The position numbers and the translations under genes are program-made. From NCBI GenBank assembly GCA_947488305.1, contig CANKZM010000005.1, positions 62,001 to 126,000 of the forward strand: a DNA stretch of 64,000 nucleotides, given 5' to 3'. Below are positions 53,168-63,031 of the stretch, piece by piece. The notes beneath the pieces are model-generated. The model was not told where the DNA came from, did no database searches, and saw only the letters and a list, made by a program, of their open reading frames with translations. This stretch comes from an uncultured Roseobacter sp. (GTDB lineage: Bacteria > Pseudomonadota > Alphaproteobacteria > Rhodobacterales > Rhodobacteraceae). Position 1 is the first letter of the stretch; each line of letters starts with the position of its first letter.

Positions 53168-54084
53168 GTCTGGTAAGCCCGGTTGCCACAGATGCGTTGC
53201 AAAACTGGCTGGCCCATCAACGTGCCATAAAAGGAGCGGCCGAGAACACACTGACTGCCTATCAGGGTGACGTGATCGACTTTCTGGCATTCATTACCCA
53301 ACACAAAGCCGAACCTCAGGGCCTGCGCGCGCTTTCAAAGATTTCAGTCACGGAAATGCGCGCTTGGATGGCGCACACTCGCGGCACCGGCGTGGGCGCT
53401 CGTTCGCTGGCGCGTAAGCTATCGGCGGTAAAGGCATTCTATAAGTGGCTGGCAGAGCGCGAAGGGTTTGAGCCGACAGCGGTCTTGTCGACCCGTGCCC
53501 CGAAGTTTCAGAAGAAACTGCCCCGCCCAGTTGCTGCGGATGCTGCGCGCAATCTGATTGACGCGATAGAAATGCAGTCCCAGGAACCATGGGTTGCTGC
53601 GCGGGACGTGGCGGTGGTGACACTGCTTTGGGGGTGTGGGCTGCGTATTTCAGAAGCGTTGTCCCTTAGGGGAGCTGATGCGCCTTTACCCGCGACCCTG
53701 CGGATCACCGGCAAAGGTGGCAAGGAACGCATCGTTCCTGTCTTGGCTGCTGCGCAGGTCGCCGTCCAAGACTACGTGGCGCAATGCCCCTACGCGATCA
53801 CCCAAGATACACCCTTGTTTTTTGCGGTCCGTGGTGGCGCGCTCGGACCCGGAGCGATTCAAAAGGTCATGGCACGGGCAAGGATGCAATTGGGTCTGCC
53901 TTCAACCACCACTCCACACGCAATGCGGCACAGCTTTGCGACACACTTGCTGAATGCAGGCGGTGATTTGCGTGCGATCCAGGAACTATTGGGGCATGCA
54001 TCGTTGTCCACAACCCAAGCCTATACAGCGATCGACACAGCGCGTCTGATGGAAGTTTACGACCGCGCGCACCCAAAAGCGTGA
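53164..54084 (+). CDS. xerC: Tyrosine recombinase XerC
   Basis: LWGCGLRISEALSL (R), PHAMRHSFATHLLNAGGDLRAIQELLGHASLSTTQAYTAID. Confidence 0.96.
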   Translation: MSLVSPVATDALQNWLAHQRAIKGAAENTLTAYQGDVIDFLAFITQHKAEPQGLRALSKISVTEMRAWMAHTRGTGVGARSLARKLSAVKAFYKWLAEREGFEPTAVLSTRAPKFQKKLPRPVAADAARNLIDAIEMQSQEPWVAARDVAVVTLLWGCGLRISEALSLRGADAPLPATLRITGKGGKERIVPVLAAAQVAVQDYVAQCPYAITQDTPLFFAVRGGALGPGAIQKVMARARMQLGLPSTTTPHAMRHSFATHLLNAGGDLRAIQELLGHASLSTTQAYTAIDTARLMEVYDRAHPKA

Positions 54085-54136
54085 ATCGGGCGATCTTTGT
54101 TTTGCATCCTGATGCGGCATGGGTCAAAAAGCACAA

Positions 54137-54832
54137 ATGAACAATAGACTAGCCGCACTGAGCGTGCACCTTCTTACAGCGACCGGCGCAGTTTTTGCCA
54201 TGCTCGCAATGCTCGCCGCCGTCGATGGCAAATGGGACCTCATGTTTCTGTGGCTCGTTGTCGCCTTCTTTGTTGATGGGATCGACGGGCCGCTGGCCCG
54301 CAAATACCACGTGAAAAAGAATGCACCGGAGTTTGACGGTGTTTTGCTGGACCTAATAATCGACTACCTGACATACGTCTTTATCCCCGCATTTGCGTTG
54401 TTCAAATCAGGGTTGATGGATGGCTGGACAGGCTGGTTCGCAATCATCATCATTACCTTCGCTTCCGCGATGTATTTTGCAGATACACGCATGAAAACAA
54501 GAGATAATTCGTTTTCTGGCTTTCCAGGGTGCTGGAACATGGTCGTGCTGGTCATCTTTGCGCTGGAGCCGAATTTCTGGGTCAGTCTGGCGTTGGTCTC
54601 GGCCCTGGCAATTTCGATGTTTCTCCCCCTCAAATTCGTCCATCCGGTACGCACGGAACGCTGGCGCGGACTGACCCTGCCTCTGGCGATTGGATGGACC
54701 TTTTTTGCAGGCTGGGCCGCGTGGGTCGATTTTCATCCCGAAAGCTGGGCGCACTGGGGGCTGATCGTGACAAGCATCTATCTAACCTTTGCAGGCATTG
54801 CCCAGCAACTCCTGCCACCGCAGAAGGATTAA
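54137..54832 (+). CDS. pcs: Phosphatidylcholine synthase
   Basis: DGIDGPLARKYHVKKNAPEFDGVLLDLIIDYLTYVFIPAFAL: CDP-alcohol phosphotransferase motif of Pcs. Confidence 0.94.
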   Translation: MNNRLAALSVHLLTATGAVFAMLAMLAAVDGKWDLMFLWLVVAFFVDGIDGPLARKYHVKKNAPEFDGVLLDLIIDYLTYVFIPAFALFKSGLMDGWTGWFAIIIITFASAMYFADTRMKTRDNSFSGFPGCWNMVVLVIFALEPNFWVSLALVSALAISMFLPLKFVHPVRTERWRGLTLPLAIGWTFFAGWAAWVDFHPESWAHWGLIVTSIYLTFAGIAQQLLPPQKD

Positions 54833-54837
54833 GGTTA

Positions 54838-55293
54838 TCAGATCAGGAAACCGCCTGCCTTTTCGTGGCGCAACAGGGCAACTTTCGTTTCTACGCCACC
54901 TGCCCCCGAAAACCCCGTAAGGCCCTTGGCGCCCATAACACGGTGGCACGGTATAATGATCGGAATGGGATTGGCCCCGCACGCCTGCCCCACCGCTTGC
55001 GCCGGAACGCCAAGCCTTTTGGCTATGTCCCCGTATGTGACGGTTTCACCAAACGGGATCTCTTGCATCTGGGCACCGACAGCACGGGTCAGGTCGGAAC
55101 CGGTAAGGCGCAGCGGCAAATCAAACTGCTCACGCGAACCTGCGTCATATTCGGCAAGCTGCGCAACCGCACGGTCCAGGAGGTCAGACCTTCCGTCGTT
55201 CCGCGCGCGCCCCCAGCCCACAGCGGTGATCTCACCAGCCTCTTCGCGTACGAAGAGTGTTCCGAATTGCGTTTCAACGGTTTGTTCTATCAT
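54838..55293 (-). CDS. ogt: Methylated-DNA-[protein]-cysteine S-methyltransferase
   Basis: IPFGETVTYGDIAKRLG, ANPIPIIIPCHRVMGAKG. Confidence 0.94.
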   Translation of the reverse strand: MIEQTVETQFGTLFVREEAGEITAVGWGRARNDGRSDLLDRAVAQLAEYDAGSREQFDLPLRLTGSDLTRAVGAQMQEIPFGETVTYGDIAKRLGVPAQAVGQACGANPIPIIIPCHRVMGAKGLTGFSGAGGVETKVALLRHEKAGGFLI

Positions 55294-55307
55294 GTGCCCA
55301 GTCTGTA

Positions 55308-55568
55308 CCGTCCGAGTATTTCAAACAATCCGAAAGACGCGCATTTCAAGCAGAGACTCCAAACCTGTATTTGGCCTGTGATGCCATCCGGGCGGCGGGC
55401 GATCACGCGACTTATCAGTGGACGCTCAAGGGGCACCTCGCCGAGACAGGTTACCTTTGCGTGGTCAGCGGATGGGAAGAATGGGATCTGGAGGGCGCGC
55501 TACAGGTCACGCACTCACAAGGATGGTTTGATGCCGAGGACTATCAGCGGCAAATCGATGGTCTATAA
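55308..55568 (+). pseudogene. Truncated NTF2/SnoaL-like protein remnant
   Basis: YQWTLKGHLAETGYLCVVSGWEEWDLEGALQVTHSQGWFDAEDYQRQIDG resembles the C-terminal half of an NTF2-like fold; no N-terminal half in any frame. Confidence 0.55.
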
Positions 55569-55594
55569 AAAAGGGCAGCGGATATCGCTGCCCT
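55565..55594 (-). terminator. Rho-independent terminator downstream of ileS (possibly bidirectional)
   Basis: agggcagcg-gatat-cgctgccct hairpin; T run on - strand. Confidence 0.8.
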
Positions 55595-55600
55595 CTTCAT

Positions 55601-58573
55601 TTAACTAACCGCCGCGTCACACCGTCCGCAAACGCCATCATGTGCGTGTGTGCCGACATCTGGCAGGATTTTCCAGCATCGGGCACATTTCTCGCCGGAA
55701 GCTTTTGCGAAGACCACCGCGACGCCATCGACCTCTGGCAGACGGAAGGCATCGGCAGGCGCAGGCTCGCCACTAACCACGATCTGCGAGGTAATGCAGA
55801 TATCTGCAAAAGGCAGGTTTTCGACGGCGGTACGCAGGTCATCATCCGCGATAAAGACTGTCGGCGATGCCTCCAGCGATGCACCGATTACCTTGTTGGT
55901 GCGCTCAACTTCCAGCGCCGCAGTGACGACCCTGCGCGCAGCGCGCACGGATGACCATTTCGCCGCAAGCTCAGGGTTTTGCCAGTTAGAAGGTGTTTCA
56001 GGAAAGTCCTGCATGTGAACGGAGCTATCTTCCCCTGGGAAACGTTCGAGCCAAACCTCCTCCATCGTGAAGACCAGCACAGGTGCCAACCATGTGGTCA
56101 GGCGATGGAACAGGAGATCCAGCACAGTCCGGGCCGCCCGCCGTTGCGCAGTATCTCCGTCGCAATAAAGCGCGTCCTTGCGGATGTCGAAATAGAACGC
56201 TGAAAGATCAACTGTGGCAAAGGTAAAGACGGCCTGAAACACCCCCTGAAAGTCGTATTTGGCGTATCCTTCGCGCACTTTCGCGTCGAGCTCAGCCAAT
56301 CGGTGCAGCACCCAACGTTCAAGCTCCGGCATGTCTTTGGCGTCGACACGGTCGTCTTCGGTGAAATCCGCAAGCGAGCCGAGCATGTACCGCATGGTGT
56401 TGCGCAAGCGGCGATACCCGTCGGCAACCCCTTTCAGGATTTCCGGGCCGATCCGCTGGTCGAGCGTATAGTCTGTCTGAGCCACCCAGAGGCGCAAGAT
56501 ATCAGCACCGTATTGCTGAACGACTTTCTCGGGCACGATGGTATTGCCCAAAGACTTGGACATCTTCATGCCCTTTTCGTCGAGCGTGAAACCATGTGTG
56601 ACGACAGCGCGGTACGGCGCGCGGCCCGTGGTCCCCACGGATTGGAGGAGCGAGGAGTGGAACCACCCGCGATGCTGGTCGGTCCCCTCCATGTAGACAT
56701 CCGCAATGCCGTCCTCGGTTCCATCGGCGCGGTCCCGGAGGGTAAAGGCGTGTGTTGAACCGGAATCAAACCAGACATCAAGGATGTCCATGACCTGTTC
56801 GTAGTCGTCTGGGTTCACGATTCCCTTCAGGAAACGCTCTTTTGCGCCTTCGTAATACCAGCAGTCGGCCCCTTCGGCTTCAAAAGCCTCAACAATGCGT
56901 TGATTCACCTCGGCATTGCGCAGCAAAAACTCGGGATCCGTTGGCAAAGCACCCTTCTTGGTGAAACAAGTCAGCGGCACGCCCCATGCACGCTGGCGCG
57001 ACAGTACCCAGTCCGGGCGCGCTTCCATCATCGAATGCAAGCGGTTCCTGCCCGAGGCGGGCGTCCATTTCACATTGTCGATTTCGGTCAGCGCCCGTTC
57101 CCGGATGGTGGTGCCAAACATGTCCTGACCATCGCCCACAGGCTTGTCGATCGCAGCAAACCACTGCGGTGTGTTGCGGTAGATGACCGGTGCTTTCGAC
57201 CGCCATGAATGCGGATAGGAGTGGTGGATTTTGCCGCGTGCCAAAAGGCCATCGACCTCGACCAGCTTGTTGATCACAGCCGCGTTCGCGTCGCCCTCCT
57301 TGCCCTTGCGGTTAAGGATATAAGTCCCGCCAAAGAAGGGCAGATCGGGTCGGAACGACCCGTCATCAAGCACGTTGTAGGTGATGACCTCTCCCAACAT
57401 CCCAAGATCGCGGTAAAGCTCATATTCCTCCATCCCATGGGAGGGCGCACAATGCACAAAACCCGTACCTTCCTCGTCGCTGACAAATTCAGCGGCGCGG
57501 AAGTCGCGCGGATCGTCCCATTCGCCTTCGCTGCCGTCCGCGCCCGCCAGGGGGTGGATCAGGCGCAGACCTTCGAATTCCGCGGTATTTACATCCCGCA
57601 AGCGGCGGTACATGTCAGGCGTCAGACGCGCCTTGGCGAATACGTCCTCGGCCATCTTGTCGGCCAGAATGAAGCGCTCGCCGATCCGGGCCCAACAGTC
57701 TTCCGGACGGCCTTTGACTTCGTAAAGCCCGTAGGACACGTCCTTGCCGTAAACCACCGCCTTGTTTGACGGCATGGTCCACGGAGTTGTGGTCCAGATG
57801 ACGACATTTGCAGACGTGATTTCGAACCGGCTCAGTTCCTCGGGCGACGGTGTTTGCAGCGAGGGGATCTCAGCTTCCGGATCACGCTCCACCTTGAACT
57901 TCACCCAGATCGTGAAGCTGTCCTTATCGTGGTATTCGACCTCCGCCTCGGCCAGCGCGGTCTGCTCGACCGGAGACCACATAACCGGCTTGGAGCCCTG
58001 ATAAAGCGTGCCGTTCATCAGGAACTTCATGAACTCTTCGGCGATCACGCGCTCGGCGTGGAAATCCATGGTGAGGTACGGTTCGGCCCAGTTCCCGGTC
58101 ACCCCGAGGCGCTTGAATTCCTCGCGCTGGATATCGACCCAGCCTTCCGCGAACTTGCGGCATTCCTGACGAAAGTCGATGACGTCAACATCGTCCTTGT
58201 TGCGGCCCTTCTTTCGGTATTGCTCTTCGATCTTCCATTCGATCGGCAGGCCGTGACAATCCCAGCCGGGGATGTAGCGCGCGTCATACCCCATCATCTG
58301 ATGGCTACGCACGATCATATCCTTGATCGTCTTGTTCAGCGCGTGCCCGATGTGCAGATGCCCGTTTGCGTAGGGGGGACCGTCATGCAGCGTGAAGGGC
58401 GTGCGCTCTTCTTTTTCGCGCAGGCGATCATAGACACCGATACGCTCCCAGCGGGCCAGCCATTCCGGTTCGCGCTTGGGCAGCCCCGCGCGCATCGGGA
58501 AGTCGGTCTTGGGCAGGTTCAAGGTGGATTTGTAATCAGGGGCAGTCGTCGTGTCGGGCGTATCGGCGCACAT
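55601..58573 (-). CDS. ileS: Isoleucyl-tRNA synthetase
   Basis: HDGPPYANGHLHIGHALNKTIKD (HIGH), KMSKSLGNT (KMSKS), C-terminal CARCWK...CGRCDAAV zinc motif. Confidence 0.98.
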   Translation of the reverse strand: MCADTPDTTTAPDYKSTLNLPKTDFPMRAGLPKREPEWLARWERIGVYDRLREKEERTPFTLHDGPPYANGHLHIGHALNKTIKDMIVRSHQMMGYDARYIPGWDCHGLPIEWKIEEQYRKKGRNKDDVDVIDFRQECRKFAEGWVDIQREEFKRLGVTGNWAEPYLTMDFHAERVIAEEFMKFLMNGTLYQGSKPVMWSPVEQTALAEAEVEYHDKDSFTIWVKFKVERDPEAEIPSLQTPSPEELSRFEITSANVVIWTTTPWTMPSNKAVVYGKDVSYGLYEVKGRPEDCWARIGERFILADKMAEDVFAKARLTPDMYRRLRDVNTAEFEGLRLIHPLAGADGSEGEWDDPRDFRAAEFVSDEEGTGFVHCAPSHGMEEYELYRDLGMLGEVITYNVLDDGSFRPDLPFFGGTYILNRKGKEGDANAAVINKLVEVDGLLARGKIHHSYPHSWRSKAPVIYRNTPQWFAAIDKPVGDGQDMFGTTIRERALTEIDNVKWTPASGRNRLHSMMEARPDWVLSRQRAWGVPLTCFTKKGALPTDPEFLLRNAEVNQRIVEAFEAEGADCWYYEGAKERFLKGIVNPDDYEQVMDILDVWFDSGSTHAFTLRDRADGTEDGIADVYMEGTDQHRGWFHSSLLQSVGTTGRAPYRAVVTHGFTLDEKGMKMSKSLGNTIVPEKVVQQYGADILRLWVAQTDYTLDQRIGPEILKGVADGYRRLRNTMRYMLGSLADFTEDDRVDAKDMPELERWVLHRLAELDAKVREGYAKYDFQGVFQAVFTFATVDLSAFYFDIRKDALYCDGDTAQRRAARTVLDLLFHRLTTWLAPVLVFTMEEVWLERFPGEDSSVHMQDFPETPSNWQNPELAAKWSSVRAARRVVTAALEVERTNKVIGASLEASPTVFIADDDLRTAVENLPFADICITSQIVVSGEPAPADAFRLPEVDGVAVVFAKASGEKCARCWKILPDVGTHAHDGVCGRCDAAVS

Positions 58574-58777
58574 TGCGGGCGTCCTTTTGGATGGTCATCA
58601 GTCTGGAAATCTCGGTCGGTGCGAAGCGCTCAAACACCTTTTCCCGGCGTCTCGTTTCACTCAGAGCGCCGGGGAAATAATTCGTGTGATGATTGCAGCA
58701 AAGCCTGTCATGGGCGGCCTTATATGCGCCATCCCAATGCACGACAAGACCCCAAGATGCGGTGCTGACGCCGCGCC

Positions 58778-59776
58778 CTAGTCCTGACGGGATACGAACC
58801 CTGCCAGTGCGCGGCGCACAATGTCGCGTGCCCTTGGCTTGCCGTCTTTGGCGAAAGGCAGCGGGCGGCAAACCTCCATCGCAGCTACGCCAACGCGGGC
58901 AGTCAGCGCACCGTTGACCAGACCCTCGCCGAATCTGCGTGACAATTTGCCGAGGATAGAGCCGCCCAAGACAGGTTCCAGCATGTCATCTCCTACCGCG
59001 ACGGCGCCGGTGGCGATCATATGGCTCATCACGCCGCGTGCCAGTCGCCAACTGCCAAGGGTGCCGGAGCGTCCGCCGTAGACTTCTGCAATACGCCGGA
59101 TCATCCGGAGGTTGGCTGTCAGGGCCGCGACGACGTCGGCGAGGGCAAGTGGGACAAGTGCAGTCACAGCGGCCACTTGACGAGTTGCCGCCTCCACTTC
59201 TTTTGCAGCAAGCCCATCCAACGGATGCAACAAATGCGTTTCGGTGACAGTCAACAACCCGGACGCATCCAGTTGATCGCCCACAAGCTCAGCCAATCGA
59301 CCCCGGCCCCAGCGTGTTTCTTCCCTGTCCCGGTAGAGCTTTACAAGACGGTTCGAGACCGCGCGCGCCTTGGCCAGATCGTTCTCCGCCAAGGCCGTGT
59401 CAGCGTCCCGCCGCAAACCATCCACCCGCGTCAGCCGTCCGAGCGCTGCCAGCTCTCGCAGACAAATGAGCAGCAATACGACCAAAAAGGCCCCAAACAA
59501 CCCTGCGACGCCCCATCCCAACACTGAGTTTCGGGCGACAAGACCCGTTACAAGATCCCATGCAGCGACAGAAGCAACTGCGCTGACCAACGCCGTGCCA
59601 AGGCCGAAGAACCACCGCAGCAACCGGGATGGCTTGCGCGCCGCCAGTTGCGCAGCTCGTTGCATCGCTTGCCCATCGGGCAATGGCTCTGCCGTTTCGG
59701 GCACGGGTGGTGCATCCGCTACCGAAACCGATGGCATTTCATCTTCCAGATCGATCAGCACCGGCCGCTTGGCCAT
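58778..59776 (-). CDS. YcjF/DUF697 family membrane protein
   Basis: TM segments near residues 60-110, ALTARVGVAAMEVCRPLPFAKDGKPRARDIV; downstream of YcjX. Confidence 0.85.
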   Translation of the reverse strand: MAKRPVLIDLEDEMPSVSVADAPPVPETAEPLPDGQAMQRAAQLAARKPSRLLRWFFGLGTALVSAVASVAAWDLVTGLVARNSVLGWGVAGLFGAFLVVLLLICLRELAALGRLTRVDGLRRDADTALAENDLAKARAVSNRLVKLYRDREETRWGRGRLAELVGDQLDASGLLTVTETHLLHPLDGLAAKEVEAATRQVAAVTALVPLALADVVAALTANLRMIRRIAEVYGGRSGTLGSWRLARGVMSHMIATGAVAVGDDMLEPVLGGSILGKLSRRFGEGLVNGALTARVGVAAMEVCRPLPFAKDGKPRARDIVRRALAGFVSRQD

Positions 59777-60225
59777 CAGCTTTTTTCCTTTGTCCACTCG
59801 CAACGGACATCCGGCAATCCGGCGTCATTGCCGCTGCCCTCCGTGCGGTCCACTTCCTGAAATCCACGCTGCCCGTAGAAATGCAATGCCGTCTGATTTG
59901 CCTCATAGCTCCACAAGCCCAAGCGATCACACTCTGACTTGGCATCATCAAGCAAAGCGGTGCCCACACCCTTGTTCTGCGCATCCGGAAGCACATAAAG
60001 CGCGTGGATTTCTGCTTCTTGCCGCGCGATAAAACCAACAACCTTGTCCTCGCGCTTGGCCACGCGAACCCACCCGGCATCGATCATATCGCCTGCGTAT
60101 TTGATTTCTTCTGCTGCCGTGTGCACGCGGGGCAACCACGGCGACAAGTCGTTTGAAACAGACAGCACATTGCCAACAGCGCCAGCATCCAGCGTGCAGG
60201 CGGGCGATATCGTGAAATCAATCAT
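59776..60225 (-). CDS. GNAT-family N-acetyltransferase
   Basis: EIHALYVLPDAQNKGVGTALLDDAKSECDRLGL acetyl-CoA motif. Confidence 0.9.
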   Translation of the reverse strand: MIDFTISPACTLDAGAVGNVLSVSNDLSPWLPRVHTAAEEIKYAGDMIDAGWVRVAKREDKVVGFIARQEAEIHALYVLPDAQNKGVGTALLDDAKSECDRLGLWSYEANQTALHFYGQRGFQEVDRTEGSGNDAGLPDVRCEWTKEKS

Positions 60226-61643
60226 AGCTTGTCCCCCAAAAGAAACTGGACAGCCTTATCGAGCCGGATGTGGGGTGGGCCGTCCCCCGGACGCAAGTTG
60301 AGTACCGACGGCGCAAAATTCATCACCCGGTATTCAGCATCCAGCCATGCTTTCGCCCCCTCCCGGACAGGTCCAATCAGTTTTGCCGGATCTGATGGCA
60401 AATCACCGGGGTAGAATGCCGCCTGTTTACCGGTATCCAGCAACCTGCCACGCACAACATCCAAAGCCTGGCCATCGTGGGTTACGGAATCTTCGGTTGT
60501 TGCGCGCAAGGATGCCAGCGCCAGCGCGAGCGTATCCGCGCCGGCAAAGCGCGCACGATCCCGGGCGTCACGCAATAGTGCCTCCATGATCGCAGTGAGC
60601 TTGTCATGCTGTTTGTGGTGCAAGTGGTCTGCCTTGGTTGCTGCGAACAGAATTTTTTCCACCCGGCGACCCGCAAAAAGCTGCGTCAGGAAGGCATTCC
60701 GCCCCGGCCGGAAAGCCTCAAGAATATCGGCCATGGCACCGCGCATATCTTCCACTGCCTGCGGTCCTTTGTGAATGGCGCCCAAGGCATCCACGAGCAC
60801 AACCTGCCGGTCGATACGTGCGAAGTGATCGCGAAAGAACGGCCTTACAACAGCACGCTTATATGCCTCGTACCGGCGGGCCATCTCGCGTCGAAGCGAT
60901 CCACGTGGATCAGCCCGATCCTGTGTCGGGGACAGCGGCGCAAATGTCAGAACCGGCGACCCTTCAAGATCGCCGGGCAACAAAAACCGCCCCGGTGTGC
61001 AGTCATAATATCCTGCCCCGCGCGCAGCACCCAGATACTCCGTAAAGGACGCAGCCAATGCCTTGGCCTGTGTCTCATCGAGTTTGGCACCCTCAACTTG
61101 CGCTTCAGCCAGTGCGAGAAATGCCGAGGCTTCTTCCCGACCAGCTGCCCGGGCCAATGTCTCTTCCGACCACGTATCATAGGTTTTTTCGAGTAATGCC
61201 AAATCCAGCAGCCACTCCCCTGGATAATCAATGATATCCACGTGCACCGTGCGCGGCCCCTGCAAGCCACCGATGAGGCCGGTGCGGCGCACACGCAGCG
61301 ATAAGCGCAACTCTGACACCGCACGGGTGCTTTCGGGCCAGACCGGATCCTCTGACGTCAAGTCAGCAAGATGCCCTTCGAAATCAAACCGAGGCACCGT
61401 GTCATCCGGCTGTGGTTGCAGAAATGCAGCTTCGATACGTCCTTCGGAGGCTGCTACCAAATGCGGCATGCGGCCTCGGTCCATCATATTGGCCACCAGC
61501 GACGTGATGAATACGGTCTTGCCGGAGCGTGCGAGCCCGGTGACACCGATGCGGATCACCGGTTCAAACAGGGTCTCATTGACAGTATCCTGCACTGCTT
61601 CGATCTGGCGCAGTACCGTATCGGCAATCGTTGAAATAACCAA
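60222..61643 (-). CDS. YcjX-like P-loop ATPase
   Basis: RIGVTGLARSGKTVFITSLVANMM Walker A; VHVDIIDYPGEWLLDLALL. Confidence 0.92.
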   Translation of the reverse strand: MVISTIADTVLRQIEAVQDTVNETLFEPVIRIGVTGLARSGKTVFITSLVANMMDRGRMPHLVAASEGRIEAAFLQPQPDDTVPRFDFEGHLADLTSEDPVWPESTRAVSELRLSLRVRRTGLIGGLQGPRTVHVDIIDYPGEWLLDLALLEKTYDTWSEETLARAAGREEASAFLALAEAQVEGAKLDETQAKALAASFTEYLGAARGAGYYDCTPGRFLLPGDLEGSPVLTFAPLSPTQDRADPRGSLRREMARRYEAYKRAVVRPFFRDHFARIDRQVVLVDALGAIHKGPQAVEDMRGAMADILEAFRPGRNAFLTQLFAGRRVEKILFAATKADHLHHKQHDKLTAIMEALLRDARDRARFAGADTLALALASLRATTEDSVTHDGQALDVVRGRLLDTGKQAAFYPGDLPSDPAKLIGPVREGAKAWLDAEYRVMNFAPSVLNLRPGDGPPHIRLDKAVQFLLGDKL

Positions 61644-61756
61644 AGTCGGACCGTTCCCGTTCTTTCACTTATTCGTACATAGGGCCGCAAGCGGCCGCAC
61701 ACCAGAGCTAGAAAGCCATTTGACGCAGGCCGCGCAGTTGGCTAGGGCCTTGCGCC

Positions 61757-62530
61757 ATGCCCAGATACGCCCTGAAAGTCGAATACCATGGCGCGCCCTT
61801 TGCTGGCTGGCAACGCCAGAAGGAACACCCTTCTGTGCAAGGTGCCATCGAAGACGCCTTGGCCAGGATCGCCTCCGGCCCTCACACGATTGCCGCCGCG
61901 GGTCGGACAGACGCTGGCGTGCATGCGTTGGGCCAGGTCGCGCATTGCGATCTGGCGGAGGCTTGGGATCCATTCCGCCTGTCAGAAGCGCTCAACTACC
62001 ATCTGAAACCTGCGCCCATTGCGATCACCGCCTGCGCCGAGGTCGCGGCGGATTGGCACGCGCGGTTTTCGGCACGTCAACGACAGTATCACTTTCGCAT
62101 CTTGTGCCGGCGCGCGCCCGCGACACATCAGGCGGGACTTGTCTGGCAGGTCAAACAAAAACTCGATGTTACGGCGATGCAGGAAGCATCCCTCCATCTC
62201 ATAGGCAAACATGACTTCACGACATTCCGTTCGACAATTTGCCAGGCGGAAAGCCCCGTAAAGACACTGGATCGACTCTCGGTCGAAGCAGTAGAGACGC
62301 CGCAGGGTTTGGAAGTTCATTTTGACGTGCGTGCACGGTCATTCCTGCACAATCAAGTGCGCAGCTTTGTCGGGACGTTGGAACGGGTTGGTACCGGATC
62401 ATGGCGTCCTGACGATGTATCGCTGGCGCTTGAAGCAAGGGATAGGGCTGCATGCGGGCCGGTTTGTCCGCCGCAAGGGTTGTACCTTGCACATGTTGTA
62501 TATGAAACGCCGCCATTTGCTGGCCGGTAG
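61757..62530 (+). CDS. truA: tRNA pseudouridine(38-40) synthase
   Basis: [30 protein letters not shown] (catalytic Asp), [13 protein letters not shown]. Confidence 0.97.
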   Translation: MPRYALKVEYHGAPFAGWQRQKEHPSVQGAIEDALARIASGPHTIAAAGRTDAGVHALGQVAHCDLAEAWDPFRLSEALNYHLKPAPIAITACAEVAADWHARFSARQRQYHFRILCRRAPATHQAGLVWQVKQKLDVTAMQEASLHLIGKHDFTTFRSTICQAESPVKTLDRLSVEAVETPQGLEVHFDVRARSFLHNQVRSFVGTLERVGTGSWRPDDVSLALEARDRAACGPVCPPQGLYLAHVVYETPPFAGR

Positions 62531-62536
62531 CGCAGG

Positions 62537-63031
62537 CTAATCGTTGTCGGTGAGCCCTGCCCCTGCACCGGAAAGCCGCGAACTTTCGCTTTCCGGAACG
62601 AGAGTTTTCTCGGCCATCTCGGTCATTTTCTCAATCAATGCCGCGCATCCTTCGATCCTCTTGGCGCCGCCTTTTGCGCGCGGCGCGTCATGTGAGAGTT
62701 TCAACAGGAGGCCACCGTTTTCCGAAACCACCAAATGCGTCTCGAAAGGCAGCGTCTCGATATAGCTCGTGAGTAATTCGCCATCTGGCGCGTCAACGTA
62801 CCGGTCTGCATCTTCTGTGGCGGCTAGTGCCTGATCAATGGCCAGAGGAAAGTTCAGGATCGGCCCCTCCGGCAGCGCGTCCAGCACCGTCATCAGTGCT
62901 GCTGTGGCACGGTTTTTCTGAAGGTGGATTGCAACGGCCTGTCCAAATCGCATCGCCTGCTCGGGAGGCGCCCCACCGCCGCGCGCAGCCTTGGTCGCCA
63001 AGGTCGCGATTTCAGTGACAGACCAGGTCAT
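62537..63031 (-). CDS. DUF3726-like protein
   Basis: MTWSVTEIATLATKAARGGGAPPEQAMRFGQAVAIHL; overlaps neighbour stop by 4 nt. Confidence 0.7.
   Translation of the reverse strand: MTWSVTEIATLATKAARGGGAPPEQAMRFGQAVAIHLQKNRATAALMTVLDALPEGPILNFPLAIDQALAATEDADRYVDAPDGELLTSYIETLPFETHLVVSENGGLLLKLSHDAPRAKGGAKRIEGCAALIEKMTEMAEKTLVPESESSRLSGAGAGLTDND

Noticed and set aside
54529-55608. 359-aa + strand ORF spanning pcs, ogt and the intergenic region
   Set aside because: Overlaps pcs out of frame and ogt antisense; composition looks non-coding
57854-58768. 304-aa + strand ORF opposite ileS
   Set aside because: Antisense to conserved ileS; no independent support
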